Positions 54,100-64,000 of a DNA stretch of 64,000 nucleotides are shown here, in pieces. The translations under genes were made by a program, and so were the position numbers. This DNA is from Reticulitermes speratus (Eukaryota > Arthropoda > Insecta > Blattodea > Rhinotermitidae). The DNA lies in the NCBI GenBank assembly GCA_021186555.1, contig JAJKFL010000042.1:6783781-6847780 (forward strand). Direction: 5' to 3'. Each line of letters begins with the position of its first letter. The first letter of the stretch is position 1. The notes below the pieces were generated by a model. The model searched no databases and was not told where the DNA came from. It saw nothing but the letters and a program-made list of their open reading frames with translations.

Positions 54100-54314
54100 G
54101 GTGTTGGCGTAGATGGGAGGATAATATTAAAATGGATCTTCAAGACGTGGGATGGAGGGGCATGGACTGGATTGACATGGCTCAGGATAGGGACAGGTGG
54201 CGGGCTCTTGTGAATGCGGTAATGAACCTTCGGGTTGCACAAAATGCGGGGAATTTCTTGACTAGCTGAGGAACTGTTAGCTTCTCAAGAAGGACTCTGC
54301 TCCATGGAGTTCGT
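54100..54314 (+). mobile_element. LINE family A 3' end, plus strand
   Basis: Translates as DGRIILKW in one frame and [19 protein letters not shown] then MNLRV in the correct one, followed by the family 3' UTR up to tccatggagtt. The GTTA tail is reduced. Confidence 0.8.
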
Positions 54315-54354
54315 TAAACCTGGCGTTGTATAAAGTGATCACTATGCTCTAAAG

Positions 54355-54887
54355 CAGTGGTATTCAACCTGGGGTACGCGTACCCCGGGGGTACGCCAAG
54401 ACATCTTAGGGGTACGTAAAATTAAAAAAAAAATAAATATATTATTTCATGATAAACACTGAATAATCAGGGTCAGATTTAGGGTTAGCAACAAGAGACC
54501 CGGACGTAAGGACATGCGATTTGGGGGCGCCATTTCTCTCTCTCTGTCTCTCTCTCTCTCTCCTTTATGCGATTCTTATCTGGTCGGCTAGTTTCATTTT
54601 ATTCCACATAGTGCATATAATTTTGCTTTGCTAAAATACCTTTGTTCCTTTATTAATTTTTATTTGATAGACAATAATATATTTGTTATTTAATAGCTTG
54701 ATTCTCTTTTTTCTCATTTAAAACTTATTATATAATACATAATTTTGGATGTAATTTATTTAACTTATTTTAGATGTAGATTATAGACTATGTATAACTT
54801 GAATTATGCACCAACAACTTTGGGGGTACAAAGTCGAAAAGAAATTATATCTGGGGGTACGCGAACAAAAAAGGTTGAATACCACTG
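54355..54887. mobile_element. hAT-like MITE with internal (CT)n, copy 1
   Basis: Ends CAGTGGTATTCAACCT and AGGTTGAATACCACTG. Internal ggggtacgcgtacccc palindrome-like motifs and a (CT)n tract at 54534-54562. An inverted copy lies at 57096-57443. Flanks ctctaaag and gtttagag match imperfectly as an 8-bp duplication. Confidence 0.8.
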
Positions 54888-55027
54888 GTTTAGAGGGTTA
54901 AACTTGCCCAGGGCAAACCTGCTGACGTAACCTAATGGCAGCGCAAATATTACCTGCGTTTCTGATTTTGCAATCTGTCATGCCCTTTAAAGATCCGAAG
55001 CATAAATTTAAAACTCATTATATAAAA

Positions 55028-55160
55028 TTTCAGTTCGTACCTCACAGGAAACACGCTGCTTTAACGCTGTGTGGAAAAGTTATCGCTGTCATTTGTGAGA
55101 TGTATAGGATTACACAACTGCACTGTGTGAGCAAAGTGTGTGGTATACTTTATGGAATGT
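55028..55160 (-). repeat. Diverged copy of the 110-bp unit
   Basis: Plus-strand words cagttcgtacctcaca and ggaaaagttatcgctgtcat resemble the minus strand of the 62-kb unit. Confidence 0.45.
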
Positions 55161-55239
55161 TACATATATTTACCTCTAACTTGGCAGGGGTATAAACCTA
55201 ACAGAAGAATAGTGGAATTTAGAACTATAAACAAAATGC

Positions 55240-55440
55240 GAGATTTGAGGTTTACACAGCGTTGTTTCTGATCGTTCGGTTCTTCTGGGATACGATTCTG
55301 TGTCGTTGGATGAGTGGTTTTCTTCTGGGATATCTTGACCGGTAAAGAGAAAGGCACTGCGTTCTTTCGAAACGTCGGAAACATAAACGACATAGCGTTA
55401 TATTCCAGAAGACCTGAATCTCAAAGATGCTTTGTTTCAT
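55240..55440. other. Decayed fold-back remnant
   Basis: gttcttctgggatacgattc near the left and cgaaacgtcgg plus ttccagaagacc near 55368-55410 form a worn inverted pair. Confidence 0.35.
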
Positions 55441-55635
55441 TCTGAATTTACATTTGTATTACACTAATAAATGCAGTCGAACTCGGTTATAACGTCAAGA
55501 AACGGACTGAATATTTTGTGTCGTTATAAACGAGTGTTGTTATATTTCACGTTGCTTTAACCGTACATCGTGACATTAATTTTCAGTTTTTTTAACCAAC
55601 AAATGCACTTTTTATTTTCGTATTTCTATTAAATT

Positions 55636-55682
55636 AACCCTACATATGTTTCGGCCGTGACCCGGCCATCATCAGGGGTACA
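55636..55682 (-). ncRNA. Hammerhead-like motif
   Basis: Minus strand: ACCC, CTGATGA, extra T, GGCC-GGGTCAC-GGCC, GAAAC, ATATGTA, GGGTTAAT. Complete core with stem I ACCC/GGGT. Confidence 0.7.
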
Positions 55683-55722
55683 TTGATGACGGCCGGGTCG
55701 TGGCCGAAACATATGTAGGGTT
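55680..55722 (+). ncRNA. Hammerhead-like motif with changed C3
   Basis: TTGATGA in place of CTGATGA, then C, GGCC-GGGTCGT-GGCC, GAAAC, ATATGTA, GGGTT. The changed first core base and missing ACCC partner should weaken cleavage. Confidence 0.55.
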
Positions 55723-55924
55723 AATTGAATAGAAGTACGAAAATAACAATTGTATTCGTTGGTTAAAAAACTGAAAATGAGTGTCGTTATAACCGAGTGT
55801 CGTTATAACCGAGTAGTATAATGTTATGGTTAACAGTGAGGAGTTAATTGGTACCACAGAATATCTGACGTTATAGACGAGGTGTCGTATAAACCGATGT
55901 CGTTATAAACGGGTTTCGACTGTA

Positions 55925-56386
55925 TTTTTTATTGAACTTTACTTTTGTAATTTTTTTGTGATTCCTAATACAAACGGAAGTAAATGTACACTTCCGCTGT
56001 GCAAGACACTGTATTCTTGCGTTCGCATTACTGAGCGAGCCTGGAAGTTTCAATATCAACAAGTGGAAGCAGTTGAGGTGTCGCTTTCAGTTTCACATTC
56101 GGGCTGCTGGAGTTCACTTGATTTCTGGGCCTGACCTGGCGTGTCCTTGACCTGACTGTGGTTGCCTAGGTCACCTACTTCGTCACGTGGACAACGTGCA
56201 GGATGCGCATGCGACTGGTCCTTTCCTTGTCCTTAGAAAGCAGGTCGTGTTTAGTGACGCAAACAATTAGGTGCTGCCGTCGGAAGTCGGCGGAATGTAG
56301 ACGCAACAAGTACAGTTCGTGTGACATGGAGACGGGACGGCAGTATTTTTGTAATGGAGTGCTTTTAATACCTACAGATGAAAACT
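55925..56386. other. No gene recognised
   Basis: Unassigned unique-looking sequence. Confidence 0.45.
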
Positions 56387-56457
56387 AATTTCTAACATTA
56401 ATTTTCAGTTTTTTGAACCAAATAATGCACTTTCTTATTTCCGTATTCCTGTTCAAT

Positions 56458-56505
56458 TCACCCTACACATGTTTCGGCCGTGACTCGGCCATCATCAGAG
56501 GTACG
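56458..56505 (-). ncRNA. Hammerhead-like motif
   Basis: Minus strand: ACCT, CTGATGA, extra T, GGCC-GAGTCAC-GGCC, GAAAC, ATGTGTA, GGGT. Stem I pairs with one G-U. Confidence 0.65.
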
Positions 56506-56674
56506 TTGATAAGTTCACTTCACTGTTCACTGACCCATTTGGTATTATCACAACCGTTACACTGTTTAAGGCTATTATTTATATTGACAGTCACCAGTAT
56601 ACACAATTTCAAGTTGTTTCTTGAAATGTCTTGGTGTATATAGTATATATATATATATATATATAGTATATATA

Positions 56675-56752
56675 CAGGGCATACACAAAAGAATGGTGCG
56701 GTTTTAATAGAGAACACTATTAAAACCGCACCATTCTTTTGTGTATGCCCTG
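56675..56752. mobile_element. Palindromic 78-bp mariner MITE, copy 3
   Basis: CAGGGCATACACAAAAGAAT and its inverse with TA flanks at 56673-56674 and 56753-56754. It is inserted in the AT-rich spacer of the ribozyme element. Confidence 0.92.
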
Positions 56753-56754
56753 TA

Positions 56755-56798
56755 TATCCTGATGATGGCCGAGTCACGGCCGAAACATATGTAGGTTA
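56755..56798 (+). ncRNA. Hammerhead-like motif, stem I disrupted
   Basis: CTGATGA at 56759-56765, extra T, GGCC-GAGTCAC-GGCC, GAAAC, ATATGTA, GG. The base-paired ACCC before the core is replaced by TATC next to the inserted MITE. Confidence 0.6.
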
Positions 56799-57095
56799 AT
56801 TGAACAGAAATGCGAAAATAGAAGAGTTTATTCGTTGGTTCAAAAAACTGAAAAGTAATGTCAAGATGCACGGTGAACGCAACGTGAAAACAATTTCTAA
56901 CAGTAAATATTATATGAAATTACCTTTGATAGTTCTCCTGCACTCATCACGAGTGTGATTCACTAAATATTAAACGTAATGATAAATGTGTCCACCAAAA
57001 TTATCAGAGAAGAATAAATCATGCATTTAATCTCCAATTTATTTTTTCCTTAACTCTTATGTCCAATCATGCTTTAGGGGGTTAGCCCTTTAGAG

Positions 57096-57443
57096 CAGTG
57101 GTATTCAAAATTTTTTGTTCGCGTACCCCCACATATAAGGAGAGTCAAGCTATTAAATAACAAATATATTATATGCACTATGTGGAATAAAATGAAACTA
57201 GCCGCCCAGATAAGAATCGTACGAGTATAAAGGAGAGAGAGAGAGAGAGAGAGAGAAAAAAATGGCGCTCCCAAATCGCATGTCCTTACGTCCGGGTCTC
57301 TTGTGGCTAACCCTAAATCTGGCCCTGATTATTCAGTGTTTATCATGAAATAATATATTTATTTATTTTTTTAATTTTACGTACCCCCTAAGATGTCTTG
57401 GCGTACTCCCGGGGGTACGCGTACCCCAGGTTGAATACCACTG
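57096..57443. mobile_element. hAT-like MITE, inverted copy 2
   Basis: CAGTGGTATTCAAA ... TTGAATACCACTG with the (GA)n tract and the agacccggacgtaagg region in reverse relative to copy 1. Internal sequence of about 190 bp present in copy 1 is missing. Confidence 0.78.
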
Positions 57444-57449
57444 CTCTAA

Positions 57450-58488
57450 ATCACACCTCAGCCCCATACTGCCAATCGGACTTACGACTGGTTAGCACTA
57501 CTAATTGGGCGTTGATGCTGGACATCCCTACAGATCCAATCTCGCGGCGTCCAATCATTTCCATTCCTTTGGATACCTTAAGAAGCAAACTGGTCACATG
57601 CGATTTGCAGCAGATGGCGACGTGAAGCAAACTGTCACTACCTGGCTACAGACACTTGATACAGGCTTCTTATAGGCCGTGATATGAACCTTTGTGTTTA
57701 AATGCCGATAGAGATCCCGTTGAGGTCTGGTGTGTACCATCTGCGTCGAAGTGCTTGTTACCTTGTTTCTTGAAATTCCTTTACATAGCTCATGTTAATC
57801 TTGGAATACGGAAGCTACTAATGCAAGACTATTGTGTCATTCGACCATTATATTTTGTCACTTCCTGTCGGCTCGCTTATCATATAAACCGTATACGCTC
57901 AGTGATCATCAGAAAACTTTACACTTCATCTTAATACTTCCTTCTGGGATGCGAGGTTGTTTAGCCCGGTAGAAAAATACCGACGTTTTGAAACAATGTG
58001 CAGCCTCCAAATTCAGAGTAAATACGGCAGCACTTTTTCCTGAAACTTCGGTAACTTTTTACCAGACTACACGGCGTCACGTCCGAAACGATGGTAGTGG
58101 TCATGGCCATAGTTGCGAAAACTTCCTTTCCCACCTTTATCAGGTTGCTGGTACCGGTTACAATAGACGTGACAGGCGTTCGCCCTGACGACTTGTTACA
58201 AATACTGAACAAAGCTCTGCCTCAACAAGTGTTTCCTATAACCGACAGATTTCAGTAAGCGTGCATGAACTGAATAGGGCATTCTTTTTTGATAGCGGCT
58301 GAGGCAGAGCGCTAGTGCTGAAAGCTGAGGAACTGAAAGATATTATCTCTCCGCCCACGGCGTATAGATAATCATTGTTCTTGCATTTCATCACATGGGA
58401 CCTGCACATGCCATTTCTTGGAACCCCCGAAGAAAAACTCCTTCGGGGAATAGCTTCTCCTGAAGCAAACATCTAAGAACAGCGTTTA
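57450..58488. other. No gene recognised
   Basis: At 57985-58080 a worn fold-back (cctgaaacttcggtaac, gactacacggcgtcacg) is visible. ORFs are short and motif-free. Confidence 0.45.
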
Positions 58489-58490
58489 AG

Positions 58491-59050
58491 GATGTTTATT
58501 TGGACTTATCCATGTTTATTTGGACTTATCCATGTTTATTTGGACTTATCCTTGTTTACTTGGGCTTATCCATGTTTATTTGGGCTTATCCTTGTTTATT
58601 TGGACTTATCCATGTCTATTTGGACTTATCCTTGTTTATTTGGACTTATCCTTGTTTATTTGGACTTATCCATGTTTATTTGGACTTATCCATGTTTATT
58701 TGGACTTATCCATGTTTATTTGGACTTATCCATATTTATTTGGACTTATCCATGTTTATTTGGACTTATCCATGTTTATTTGAACTTATCCTTGTTTATT
58801 TGGACTTATCCATGTATATTTGGACTTATCCATGTTTATTTGGACTTATCCATGTTTATTTGGACTTATCCATGTTTATTTGGACTTATCCATATTTATG
58901 TGGACTTATCCTTGTTTATTTGGACTTATCCATGTTTATTTGGACTTATCCATGTTTATTTGGACTTATCCATGTTTAATTGGACTTATCCATGTTTATT
59001 TGGACTTATCCATTTTTATTTGGACTTATCCTTGTTAGTTGGACTTATCC
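58491..59050. repeat. 20-bp minisatellite, 28 units
   Basis: Unit catgtttatttggacttatc with ca/ct and a few base changes. The open frames (WTYPCLFGLIHVYLDLSMFI) are by-products. Confidence 0.97.
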
Positions 59051-59059
59051 ATCGATTCT

Positions 59060-59540
59060 GAGTCTGTAGCATGAAACCCACAGGGTTTCGGAAGTAGGTT
59101 CTATTTCCTTCTTCAGGTGGAGAGGATATGTGGAGATTCCTTCCGTGTTGAGCCCCTAGGTGTCTCTGCTTTCAAAGCCTGAACGTGAAAGTGAATACAA
59201 AGAGATAGTGAAGACTCTAATAGCCTTTTATTGCAGGTTTCGACTACTGTGAAGGTTACTGTCTTGTGGGATGTAACGTGTCGTCTGAAATATATAGACT
59301 GCGTCTACATTGCAAAGCAACCTGTTACTTCTGTTTCAGAACATTCTTCAGCCCTGAAGAAAGAGACAGCATGCTTCTCCGAAACTTCGGTACATGTCGA
59401 AATATTGAGCACATTTACATACCACCAACAATATATGAACACGAAACAGTGATGTCTCTTCTTGACAAATTGAAATTTGGATCCACAGAATTATGAAATC
59501 GCGGTAATAAAACCGGGTGCTAGGCCTTAACTCTCAAAAT
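59060..59540. other. Hammerhead-like relic at 59354-59392, otherwise no gene
   Basis: CTGAAGA at 59354-59360, GAGA/TCTC stem, GAAAC at 59381-59385, loop TTCG and GTA. Stem I does not pair. A further phrase 'gtgggatgtaacgtgtcgtctg' at 59266 matches the edge type of common fold-back repeats. Confidence 0.4.
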
Positions 59541-59545
59541 TCTTG

Positions 59546-59965
59546 TGTATGTAACTGTCTATGTAACTGTCTTTGTGACTGACTGTCTATGTAACTGTCT
59601 ATGTAACTGTCTATGTCACTGTCTATGTAACTGTCTTTGTGACTGTCTATGTAACTGTCTATGTAACCGTCTATGTAACTGTCTATGTGACTGTCTATGT
59701 AACCGTCTATGTAACTGTCTTTGTGACTGACTGTCTATGTAACTGTCTATGTAACCGTCTATGTAACTGTCTATGTGACTGTCTATGTAACTGTCTTTGT
59801 GACTGACTGTCTATGTAACTGTCTATGTAACCATCTATGTAACTGTGTATGTGACTGTCTATGTAACTGTCTATGTAACGTCTATGTGACTGTCTATGTA
59901 ACTGTCTATGTGACTGTCTATGTGACTGTCTATGTGACTGTCTATGTAACTGTCTATGTGACTGT
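59546..59965. repeat. 12-bp minisatellite, about 35 units
   Basis: Unit ctgtctatgtaa with taa/tga and ctg/ccg variants in semi-regular order. Gives open frames on both strands without meaning. Confidence 0.96.
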
Positions 59966-60189
59966 CCCCAACACGCTACACAACACACACATGCACACGC
60001 CTTTTGCATTATAGTAATTAGATTATGGATCCATAATTTTCACTCTTCGCTAAACATTAGGACGACGAAGCAAATAAAAAGTGGTACGAGGGAAATTTGT
60101 CACGTGTGGAAAGGAACAAACGCGTGTACATTTAAGTTAGTAAAATCTGATGGTAAGAAATCACATTAAGGACATCGGCGTCTTTTTGG

Positions 60190-60345
60190 AATCATGATAC
60201 TAAAATGGATCTTAAAGAATTAGCAGAAAGGATGTGGAGTCCGTTCATATGGTTTAGAGTAAGACCAGTGACACTTACGAACATTTCGAATCCTAGAAAC
60301 GGTGGACAATTTCTTGACTATCTGAGAAAGTGTTAGTTTCTCAAA
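60190..60345 (+). mobile_element. LINE family A, decayed 3' end
   Basis: tactaaaatggatcttaaag and caatttcttgactatctgag are recognisable. The coding frame is lost, and an A-run ends it. Confidence 0.5.
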
Positions 60346-60482
60346 AAAAAAAAAAAAAATATTATATTGAAGAAGTTATGTCTTACTGCAGCGAAACACA
60401 CCTTGAAGCGTACCCGGTATAGGCCTATTCTAACCCTGTAACAGCAGATGACAATATCCCGATTTAAAATATGTATTAAGAG

Positions 60483-60772
60483 AGAAGATAAGTTGGACCG
60501 ATCGTGTGAAAAATGAAGAAGTATTACACAGAGTCCAGGAGGAGAGGAATATCGTACATACAATAAAACGAAGAAAGGCTAACTGGATTGGTCACATCTT
60601 GCGTAGAAACTGCCTTCTGAAACATGTGATTGAAGGAAAGTTAGAAGGAAGGATAAAAATTACGGGAAGACGAGGAAAAAGACGTAAGCAGATACTGAAT
60701 GACCTTAAGGAAAGGTTATTGTAAACTGAAAGAGGAAGTACTAGATCGCACTCTGTGGAGAACTCGCTTTGA
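60483..60772 (+). mobile_element. LINE family B, second 5'-truncated copy
   Basis: Encodes SWTDRVKNEEVLHRVQEERN, then HTIKRRKANWIGHILRRN, matching the C-terminus of the 41.5-kb copy. A frame shift near 60715 ends the frame. It runs directly into the 39-bp array at 60773. Confidence 0.85.
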
Positions 60773-61010
60773 AGGGGCTACGGACCTGTCGTAAGACAGA
60801 CTGCAGAATGAAGAGACTACGGACCTGTCGTAAGACAGACTGCAGAATGAAGAGGCTACGGACCTGTCGTAAGACAGACTGCAGAATGAAGAGGCTACGG
60901 ACCTGTCGTAAGACAGACTGCAGAATGAAGAGGCTACGGACCTGTCGTAAGACAGACTGCAGAATGAAGAGGCTACGGACCTGTCGTAAGACAGACTACG
61001 AAATGAAAAA
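60773..61010 (+). repeat. 39-bp tandem array made from the LINE-B 3' end
   Basis: Six units beginning ctacggacctgtcgtaagac then agactgcagaatgaagagg. The unit equals the last ~39 bp of LINE-B before its GAAT tail (compare 41489-41530 on the minus strand). The 13-residue repeat MKRLRTCRKTDCR is a by-product. Confidence 0.93.
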
Positions 61011-61480
61011 AATTATGCACAATCAGATCATAAAAATATGTTGTGTTAAGTACATACCTGACACCATGTAGATCCTCTGCTGTCTGTTAGTGATTGGCTG
61101 CATTTTTGTGTAGCTGGTAGCCATACTTCCTGCAGAAACACAATGAATTACAATTAAGGCATGAAATTTCAAAAGATATAAACACAGTGCTAATAACCAG
61201 CGACCAGACAGGTCTATATGGCTTTACCTATTTCACGTGCGAAACTTTCAGTACTGCCAACTACTGCCCAGAACGCTGGTGTCTTAAAATTGTAGCGCTG
61301 TTGAATTCGTTCAGGGTCCTACACTGCACCGTGGCCGGCACTGAAGGGTTAATACGGCCAGTATTTGTAAGATGCCACAAGCTATGAAAGTTACTTCAGT
61401 GTACTAGCAGGATTCTACATTTAAAACATACATTTATTTACACGTTCAGAACTACAAATATTTCCATATAACTTATTTCA
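61011..61480. other. No gene recognised
   Basis: Unassigned. Confidence 0.5.
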
Positions 61481-61484
61481 TAGG

Positions 61485-61748
61485 TATAGCGACTCGCTAC
61501 GGACTGGACGGTCCGGGGATCGAATCCCGGTGGGGGCGAAATTTTTCGCAGCCGTCCAGACCGGCCCTGGGGCCCACCCAGCCTCCTGTACAATGGGTAC
61601 CGGGTCTCTTTCCCGAGGGTAAAGCGGCCGGGGCGTGGAGTTGACCACCCACCCCCATCTAGTGCCAGGGTTAAAGAAAGAGTAGAGCTATACCTCTACT
61701 CCCACTCTGGGCCTTCGTGGCCTGTTCTAGGGAGAGCTTTACATTTAA
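61485..61748 (+). mobile_element. SINE family A, lacking the first ~25 bp
   Basis: Starts inside the head at ggtatagcgactcgc, so the A box is lost, while the B box GGATCGAATCCC and the entire body are close to the family consensus. No TSD found. Confidence 0.85.
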
Positions 61749-62055
61749 GTGCACTGAAGTGAAAGCCTATAAGTGGCCTCAGTATACTCTAAAATTCGAT
61801 TCCTCTGTGTACACAAACTCTCTTTATCTCTAGAGTTCTGCATCTTCTCCATCCAGTGTACGCCGTATTTATGTGTACCGTACACATACGTGACTATTGT
61901 GTGCATATTCCTTTGTAAAAATTTATGCGTTTGTAAGTGCTACGGTGAATCATAATCTTTTGGAAGACTGTTGCAAAACCATATTTAATTAACCTTTTAA
62001 ATCCCAGGGATTACTTTATATACCCTCAGGTTTAACATTCAACAATTCTACGTTC

Positions 62056-62506
62056 TGCCCACACAGTATGTTTATTTGCCTTGCACAGTTCTCAGAACAA
62101 ACAACGATTATTTCCCTGTTCAACAGTAACTGGTTTTTATAACCGAGACTGAGTGTGTTTACTGTGCGGTACGGACTGTATTTATGTGTTTTGTGTGGAT
62201 CTCAGAACAAACAGCGATTATTTCCCTGTTCAACAGTAACTGGTTTTTATAACCGAGACTGAGTGTGTTTACTGTGCGGTACGGACTGTATTTATGTGTT
62301 TTGTGTGGATCTCAGAACAAACAGCGATTATTTCACTGTACAACATTAACTGACTGGTTTGTGTAACTGAGACGGAGTTGTTTACTGCGCGGTACGGACT
62401 GTATTTATGTGTTTTGTGTGGATCTCAGAACAACAGCGATATTTCCTGTTCAACAGTAATGGTTTTTATAACCGAGATGAGTGTGTTTACTGTGCGGTAC
62501 GAAATG
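62056..62506 (+). repeat. 110-bp tandem repeat, about four units
   Basis: Successive cgatta(tttcc) markers at 62105, 62215, 62325 and about 62436 give a 110-bp period. The unit includes gtttactgtgcggtacgg and gtggatctcagaacaaac. Single diverged units occur elsewhere in the window on the opposite strand. Confidence 0.92.
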
Positions 62507-62514
62507 TATATTTA

Positions 62515-63917
62515 AATGTGAATCAGGTTAATGTCGCCTATTAACTATTAATCCAATCCTTCAGCCCAGGACAGACATAACGTGAACCACAATGCTATTA
62601 ATTTCTGCTCTCAACGTTTGCTAATGGCCGTGTTTCAAATCCCACGTAATTATTCCTATAGGAAAACAGACCTACATTATATTTCGAAATTTTAAGTTTG
62701 GTATTCCTCATTACCGTCGAATGAGATAGAGCACCCTACAAATTTTTATCAAGTACCATGCTGTTAGATGAAATTACGGCTTCCATCTTCATGGCAGAAG
62801 TGAAAGCAGGTTCATAATAAAGGTCGGTACCTATATATCAAATCACACGCCATCATGTGCCAGAACAGAGAACCTCAGCTCTCATATTTACTACTCAGAG
62901 AAACAAACTAATATGTTAACTGATTGTGGCGGTGCGTAACAACGATGTTTCATTTACGCAATTCATGTAGTGTCGCATGACCTGGAAGATGGGTGTGGGT
63001 GATAAACAGATAGGCACTTTGAAGGAGGTGTTCCTGCTTATTTGAAGGATTATCGAGAAGGGAATGAGAGGGTCATAATAGACCTACTTCAGGATACCTG
63101 GTCATGTGACCCAGATCTGAATACGATACCTCTAGCTAGAACAACAGAACACAACGTTGCCGTTACCCAGCCTCCAGCACCAAAGTGTCGCACTGACTAA
63201 TCACATGCCTCACATCCGCCATTTTGTTAATATACAGGATGTGCAAAAGTCATTTTACTTTACACGCAATATGTCAGACATGGAAAATACGGTGTTGGAT
63301 GAGTTGTGGGCTTTTCATGGTGTTGATAATAAAGGTTCTGGCACAGTGTACAGTCACAGGCGATTACCAAGGTTTCTGAGGAGCCTAATGCTTCCTTCTT
63401 AGATATGGAGTTACCTTAGGATGTAGGTAGATAAGGGTCACATAGAAAAGGTGGCCAGTTGGAACGAACAACTTTGAAGGGTACCTAACCACCTCGCTGC
63501 TAGACTGTCTCTCCAAAATTTTGATAACAACACATGAAACTACGAGATATTACAACCCAGATGGAAACAAGTTTAAAGTTGTCTTGATTTTAATTTTTAA
63601 GGTTACACTTTTTACGTGTCGTTACTCAGTGAATAAGGAAGGTAAATGCACAACAGTTGGGACGTCTCTCTGTCTGCTTTTCACGCTCCCCAAACCACTT
63701 AATGGGATTTGGGTGAGATTAGCCATGGGTATTTGCACTGAAAGCTGTGAAGCGAATTTCATTTTGGTCTGCCTCTGTCGTCTGTAACACGTTACATCAA
63801 GTCTGTACCGAAATATCGTTAAATAAAGAAGGGTTTGAGGAAACATATTATATGCCATGATATTACAGCAAACAGATTGTCTTTAGCCTTTTAAAAATTG
63901 GGTTTACACAAATTTTA
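62515..63917. other. No gene recognised
   Basis: About 1.4 kb without a known element except a mariner-MITE-like terminus (acaggatgtgcaaaagtcat) at 63233-63260. ORFs of about 80 codons have no motif. Confidence 0.45.
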
Positions 63918-64000
63918 TTTAAAGACCCAGTCCGTACCTCGCAGTAAACACACTCCATCTCAGTTATATAAACCAATCAGTTAATGCTGTACAGTGAAAT
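63918..64000 (-). repeat. Dispersed copy of the 110-bp unit at window edge
   Basis: cagtccgtacctcgcagtaa and cacactccatctcagttata match the minus strand of the 62-kb unit. Cut by the window end. Confidence 0.65.

Larger units (their letters stand above)
55571..55779. mobile_element. Hammerhead fold-back, head-to-head pair, nested
   Basis: Arms ttttcagtttttttaacc and its inverse. Two ribozyme motifs face away from each other with almost no spacer (55636-55682 minus, 55680-55722 plus). The internal region found in the 4.1- and 56.4-kb elements is missing. Confidence 0.75.
55474..55922. mobile_element. Mariner/pogo-type MITE split by a ribozyme element
   Basis: Left end CAGTCGAACTCGGTTATAACG and right end inverse of CAGTCGAAACCCGTTTATAACG. 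TA is intact at 55923-55924 and changed to TG on the left. Sub-terminal cgttataa(a/c)cgagtgt motifs repeat. The hammerhead fold-back at about 55571-55779 sits inside. Confidence 0.75.
56398..56891 (+). mobile_element. Hammerhead fold-back element with 11-bp TSD, carrying a MITE
   Basis: Left arm ttaattttcagttttttgaa with a minus-strand ribozyme, an internal region starting gttcacttcactg like that of the 4.1-kb element, a (TA)n tract and a 78-bp MITE, then a plus-strand ribozyme, right arm and tail gatgcacggtgaacgcaacg. Flanks aatttctaaca at 56387-56397 and 56892-56902 are perfect. Confidence 0.82.

Noticed and set aside
54355..54887. Perfect 8-bp TSD for the hAT-like copy
   Set aside because: ctctaaag and gtttagag match at only five of eight positions as direct repeats; they look more like an inverted extension of the termini.
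58492..59061. 189-codon membrane-like frame FGLIHVYLDLSMFIWTYPCL
   Set aside because: By-product of the 20-bp minisatellite; hydrophobic look is a consequence of T-rich units.
59545..60014. Cys-rich frame (NCLCDCLC) and its antisense
   Set aside because: 12-bp tandem repeat, no signal peptide or conserved spacing beyond the repeat.

Overview
The window looks like repeat-rich intergenic or intronic DNA from an animal, most likely an insect. The tRNA-derived SINEs and their familiar spurious translations resemble what I remember of cockroach/termite (Blattodea) assemblies; that is memory of repeat style, not a search. I find no convincing protein-coding host exon. The only host-gene candidate is a CpG-rich promoter with a probable untranslated first exon at about 15.67-16.02 kb (+), ending in a strong 5' splice site.

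The most interesting system is a dispersed family of small fold-back elements whose cores read as hammerhead (HHR) self-cleaving ribozymes: CTGANGA, one extra base, a stem II hairpin, GAAAC, a very short stem III and a GTA or GTT cleavage site. Stems I and II change in a compensating way between loci. Candidate direct repeats of 11-17 bp can be read by eye at seven loci (3180-3408, 4100-5164, 12941-13335, 26141-26408, 35542-35823, 48090-48249, 56398-56891). The copy at 4100-5164 is one insertion holding four head-to-tail ~225-bp units, each with a ribozyme. That fits a Penelope-like or retrozyme-like non-autonomous retroelement copied from concatemeric or circular RNA.

Layout. 0-9 kb: SINEs A, B and C with clean target-site duplications (TSDs), ribozyme elements, an 18-bp minisatellite. 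9.6-12.2 kb: (ATCC)n and a 37-bp satellite with a 221-bp higher-order repeat. 12.7-13.6 kb: an internally deleted mariner-like transposon carrying a ribozyme element. 14-16 kb: LINE-A scraps, then the putative promoter. 16-31 kb: SINEs, two hAT-type MITEs, a G-run hAT element, mariner MITEs, decayed LINE-A. 31.8-33.1 kb: a 25-bp minisatellite. 33-41 kb: SINEs, a pogo/Tigger-like MITE, fold-backs. 41-42.9 kb: a minisatellite split by a LINE-B reverse-transcriptase fragment. 43-54 kb: chimeric and composite SINEs and the longest LINE-A copy. 54-57.5 kb: two inverted hAT elements around a mariner MITE and ribozyme elements. 58.5-62.5 kb: 20-bp, 12-bp, 39-bp and 110-bp tandem arrays; the 39-bp array is an amplified LINE-B 3' end.

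The genes here do not form a pathway. The window is layered mobile DNA: LINEs that may supply reverse transcriptase, SINEs and ribozyme elements that would need it, and DNA-transposon derivatives that serve as landing sites. All coordinates and alignments were read by eye.
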